From assembly GCF_001646945.1 (NCBI RefSeq), contig NZ_LUTV01000002.1, forward strand, positions 301,624 to 365,623: 64,000 nt of DNA, written 5' to 3'. A program made the position numbers and the translations under genes. This DNA is from Endozoicomonas ascidiicola. GTDB lineage: Bacteria > Pseudomonadota > Gammaproteobacteria > Pseudomonadales > Endozoicomonadaceae. This document shows positions 61,517 to 64,000 of the stretch, piece by piece. How positions within the stretch are numbered: position 1 is the stretch's first letter; the number at the start of each line of letters is the position of its first letter. Under the pieces are notes generated by a model. It was not told the DNA's origin. It worked only from the letters and a program-made list of their open reading frames with translations, and did not search any database.

Positions 61517-61950
61517 TACGACATATCTACGCGATTTTCAAGACCCTCTCCCAATTTTCTAAAAAGGCAGGCTTCGCCCTGATGGATCTTTGTTCCGGCC
61601 AGGGGGGTGCTCAGCCTGAATAATGTAACTCCTTGGAAAGTCACGTTACTCAAGGGATCAAGCACTTTATGTGCTTTATATAGGCACATATCATCAGTAG
61701 AACCAGCAGTATTTATGCCCCTTAGGCAAGCAAGACTTCGCGCACATAATTCATACATCAATCAGGCGGAGCACCCGGCCAGGGTTTTCAGGGGGATTTA
61801 CTGGCAGCAGCATCAAACCCCGAAAATGCCCGGATGATGTCGGTACTGGATGCAATCAATCAACGCTTTGGAAGCCAAACAGTGCAGCCTGTTTCAGTAG
61901 GGTGTGAGTCTCAGCAGTGGCATATGAACCAGCAGGCATTGAGTCTCTGA
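61517..61950 (+). pseudogene. umuC: umuC 3' fragment, interrupted by a 172-bp element
   Basis: Before the insertion the frame reads LRHIYAIFKTLSQFSKKAGFALMDLCSGQG; after it, GFQGDLLAAASNPENARMM, then SVLDAINQRFGSQTVQ and a tail ending NQQALSL with a stop at 61950. This is the C-terminal 'little finger' end of UmuC, the error-prone polymerase V subunit. Removing the element plus one copy of its 8-bp target duplication restores one continuous frame (DLCSGQGFQGDLL). The first 300 or more residues are absent; the left end joins the dmsA scrap near 61515. Confidence 0.78.
61605..61776. mobile_element. 172-bp MITE with 8-bp target site duplication
   Basis: The ends are inverted repeats, GGGTGCTCAGCCTGA at the left and TCAGGCGGAGCACCC at the right, with the similarity extending to about 23 bp. 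Both sides carry the same 8 bases GGCCAGGG (61597-61604 and 61777-61784). An inner hairpin AGCAC-TTTAT-GTGCT is present. No reading frame is large enough for a transposase, so it depends on an element elsewhere. An 8-bp duplication fits IS families such as IS4, IS66 or Tn3-distant types rather than IS630. Confidence 0.85.
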
Positions 61951-61997
61951 TAATCCGACTCAGTGGGGGGGATATTATCAAAGTCCAAGTTTGATCC

Positions 61998-62033
61998 ATT
62001 TAGAGTACTGCGCCAATTTAGAGTACTGCGCCA
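61998..62033. repeat. 18-bp direct tandem duplication
   Basis: ATTTAGAGTACTGCGCCA occurs twice back to back without mismatch. It follows the umuC relic and precedes the next gene by 160 bp; it may be a replication slip or part of another lost element. Confidence 0.8.
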
Positions 62034-62192
62034 AGTCTGACGCAATATGAAGTGAAATTTTGAGGTTACAGTTCAAGAGTCAAGTTGGATTCAAGCAAGC
62101 TCCGGCCCAATTTTCTGCGATTTTTTGAACTAAAGTAGCTAAAAATGAGTCAAAGAGGGTTCTGAATTTTATTGAAGCTCTATAAATATACT

Positions 62193-63608
62193 ATGAATGT
62201 AATTGCTGATAACTTTAACACTTTGAATTACACACTACTTGAGCCAAGATCTGATGGGAGGGTCGCTGTTTCCAAAAAAATTTCCGATGCCATTAGTCAA
62301 AGTCCCGCCATTGCCTTGAAAATTAGGTCCATTATTCGTTTAGATAACCCAGAAATTGATCGGTATGTAAATTGTGCTGAGAGGACTCGAAACTCAGAAG
62401 TCCGTGAAAAATTAGTTCAAAGTATTTGTTATCTTTTAACTCAAAACAAATTTACACCTGACATTGAAAATAAGATTTTGACACAGATCGCTAGACCAAG
62501 ACTGAAAAAAATAAACATGACTCCCGCTGATTTACAGGATAAGCAAAAATTTGAAATCAGTGATTGCCCTGACAAATCTCATCGCATAGATCGAGAATCT
62601 CATAGTGTAAAATTACGAAATACAAACCTTCAATGGAAGTCTCATCCTCAAATAGCCAGTAATGAGTCAAGATTACATACGATTAATAATGTACTTAATT
62701 GGGTTCACCAATCTTTCGATCCTGACCAAGCCATACCGCTTACTCTAATTTCAATAGGTGCAGGTAATCTTTTAATGGAGCAAATGATTCACCTCAACTT
62801 AGTCGAAATGGGTGTTCCTGAGCAATACATCCGCTGGTGTTGTATTGATACATCCTACCGAAAAGATCTTGATAAAAATAATGGAATGTTTGAATCCTAT
62901 AAAAAATCGAGAAAGAACTTCTCTGAAAACAAAGATAAAGACTATGCTCGATACTTTTCAACCGTAAATGCCTATTTATCTAAATCAACAGATGCGGGCA
63001 AATTGTGTGCTCAAGCAAGAGCAAATACTCATATTTTGTTGCTAACACTTGATCCGCCAACACCTCTTCAAGGAAGCGTACCAGAAGATTGCCTTACTCT
63101 AACAGGACGACCGACTGCGCCTGATAAGGCTAATACGGTTTTTTTTGTTTTTTCAGCAGCAGAAGATAAAGAACAACTTGAACGGATTGATCAGAGTATT
63201 GGTGCTTCCAGTCCATTAGTAGTGACTCATGGTGTGAGGCTTTGTTTCGATCAAGGAAAGATCAATTTCACACTCTCGAAGGGGTTAGAAGGCACTCTAT
63301 TTAGCCAAGAATTAAAGCGTTTGCTGACAACTGCGTTTGAAAAAACATCTCAGAAAGTCAGAGATGGATCAACCACTGAGCAGATTCAGTACTTACAATC
63401 TGTATACAAAACTATCGTAGAGAAGTGTGCCATGAAGTATGGCTTGGCTGGCACAGCCATTCCGCTTTCAGAATATCAGGAAAGTGTCAATCAGCTGAAA
63501 AGATTCTTTTTTGATTCGCATGAGCTTACTTTGCCATCTGCTCATTTCAATCTTGAAAATAGTAAATCAACAGCTACTTCCTACTCTTACTCTGATCTGA
63601 GGCAGTAA
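62193..63608 (+). CDS. Unrecognised AT-rich protein with a Rossmann-like GAGN motif
   Basis: 471 residues from ATG 62193; a TTG at 62172 is possible and neither has a clear ribosome site. I do not recognise the family. Around residue 190 the stretch PLTLISIGAGNLLMEQMIHLNL, followed about 20 residues later by YIRWCCIDTSYR, resembles motifs I and II of a SAM-dependent methyltransferase. Later ANTHILLLTLDPPTPLQG could be the motif IV region. The N-terminal 130 residues are helical, and the C-terminus ends in a Ser/Tyr-rich tail. There is no signal peptide. It is AT-rich, solitary, next to decayed genes and a transposase, so it was probably acquired; an effector role is possible but unproven. Confidence 0.6.
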   Translation: MNVIADNFNTLNYTLLEPRSDGRVAVSKKISDAISQSPAIALKIRSIIRLDNPEIDRYVNCAERTRNSEVREKLVQSICYLLTQNKFTPDIENKILTQIARPRLKKINMTPADLQDKQKFEISDCPDKSHRIDRESHSVKLRNTNLQWKSHPQIASNESRLHTINNVLNWVHQSFDPDQAIPLTLISIGAGNLLMEQMIHLNLVEMGVPEQYIRWCCIDTSYRKDLDKNNGMFESYKKSRKNFSENKDKDYARYFSTVNAYLSKSTDAGKLCAQARANTHILLLTLDPPTPLQGSVPEDCLTLTGRPTAPDKANTVFFVFSAAEDKEQLERIDQSIGASSPLVVTHGVRLCFDQGKINFTLSKGLEGTLFSQELKRLLTTAFEKTSQKVRDGSTTEQIQYLQSVYKTIVEKCAMKYGLAGTAIPLSEYQESVNQLKRFFFDSHELTLPSAHFNLENSKSTATSYSYSDLRQ

Positions 63609-63814
63609 AAATAAAGGCCTAAACCCAATTGCATTTATAAGCCTATAAATATCTTCGATATCAATAAGTTATAGATAATTATATTGTTGCTTAAACCAAA
63701 ACTCATTTGAAACATACGGTTCTAAATGAGCAGATAAATTGATCCAAAGCATGAAACGAAAAACGATTCAAGACGTATAATTACAGATCATTTTTTGCCA
63801 TAACTATTCGATTC

Positions 63815-64000
63815 ATGCTTAAAGTCCTACACGATAAATGGAATCAATCCCCAGAATGCCTCTATCAATCTGGATTATCAGAACCTCACCATAGGACGCG
63901 CGAACGCTTTATGGCCCTTTATCAAGTCTGTTGTGAGCAATCCGCTTCACAGGTGGCCTTCAGCACCAAACGCGCAACACACACCTTGTGGAAATGGATC
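63815..64000 (+). CDS. IS630-like transposase, N-terminal part (runs off the window)
   Basis: The frame from ATG 63815 is open to the last base (62 codons). It reads LHDKWNQSPECLYQSGLSEP then HHRTRERFMALYQV and a helix-turn-helix ending ATHTLWKWI. The H-x-R-x-R-x-R-FxALY block followed by a winged helix is the DNA-binding start of IS630/Tc1-mariner-type transposases. The DDE domain would lie beyond the right edge. TA target duplications are usual for this family, and two palindromic elements here are bordered by TA. Confidence 0.65.
   Translation, partial: MLKVLHDKWNQSPECLYQSGLSEPHHRTRERFMALYQVCCEQSASQVAFSTKRATHTLWKWI

Larger units (their letters stand above)
60959..62192. other. 1.2-kb decayed region without an intact gene
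   Basis: It contains the cbpA promoter region, one copy of the 60-bp palindrome, a dmsA fragment joined to a umuC fragment, a 172-bp insertion element, an 18-bp tandem duplication and about 150 bp of AT-rich leader before the next gene. No intact gene was recognised in it. Confidence 0.75.

Noticed and set aside
61998..62033. Start of a CRISPR array
   Set aside because: Only two units, directly adjacent with no spacer, and no cas genes.

Overview
The window reads as a chromosome segment of a gammaproteobacterium of the Oceanospirillales/Hahellaceae kind; an Endozoicomonas-like marine symbiont is my best guess. This is an inference from gene content: rsgA-orn, rppH-ptsP and cbpA-cbpM neighbourhoods, a metal-variant hemB of the Pseudomonas type, an N-acetylglucosamine PTS, eukaryote-directed effector-like proteins and many short palindromic repeats. 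No rRNA, tRNA or CRISPR array was found.

Layout. Positions 1-9.7 kb are the remnant of a lambda-like prophage. It holds an ABC-type ATPase/GNAT protein cut by the left edge, three small minus-strand genes (one DUF3768), and a head module in lambda order: small and large terminase, gpW, portal, ClpP-like protease, decoration protein, major capsid, gpFII-like joiner and the start of tail gene Z. The module stops inside Z, fused to a beheaded TauD-type dioxygenase gene. From 10 to 33 kb lie mostly core genes: rsgA, orn, a class I aldolase, a patatin, tesA, a YbbA/YbbP-type exporter, a lone fliO, an amidase, an MFS transporter, rlmI, a HAD phosphatase, rppH, ptsP, a TANGO2/NRDE protein, a nitrilase and ppk.

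From 33.5 to 46 kb, core genes (hemB, a TVP38-FAD oxidoreductase fusion, nemA, a penicillin-acylase-type hydrolase, a sterol-desaturase-type enzyme) alternate with solitary plus-strand genes that look like effectors. One has the catalytic residues of the CyaA/ExoY/edema-factor nucleotidyl cyclases, and one has a tyrosine-phosphatase HCx5RS loop. An RND pump follows. From 51 to 59.4 kb is a complete GlcNAc system: nagC, nagA and nagB on the minus strand, divergent from nagE, then a lone EIIB and a three-domain EIIA-HPr-EI protein. PEP phosphate can pass EI to HPr to EIIA to EIIB to sugar; NagA and NagB then feed fructose-6-phosphate into glycolysis. The nagB/nagE gap holds two NagC-like operators about 94 bp apart and a perfect FNR/Anr box between them.

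After cbpA/cbpM, 61-62 kb is a graveyard: a dmsA internal fragment joined to a umuC 3' fragment, the latter split by a 172-bp inverted-repeat element with an 8-bp target duplication. An unrecognised AT-rich gene and the start of an IS630-like transposase close the window. At least five kinds of palindromic element occur, some flanked by TA.
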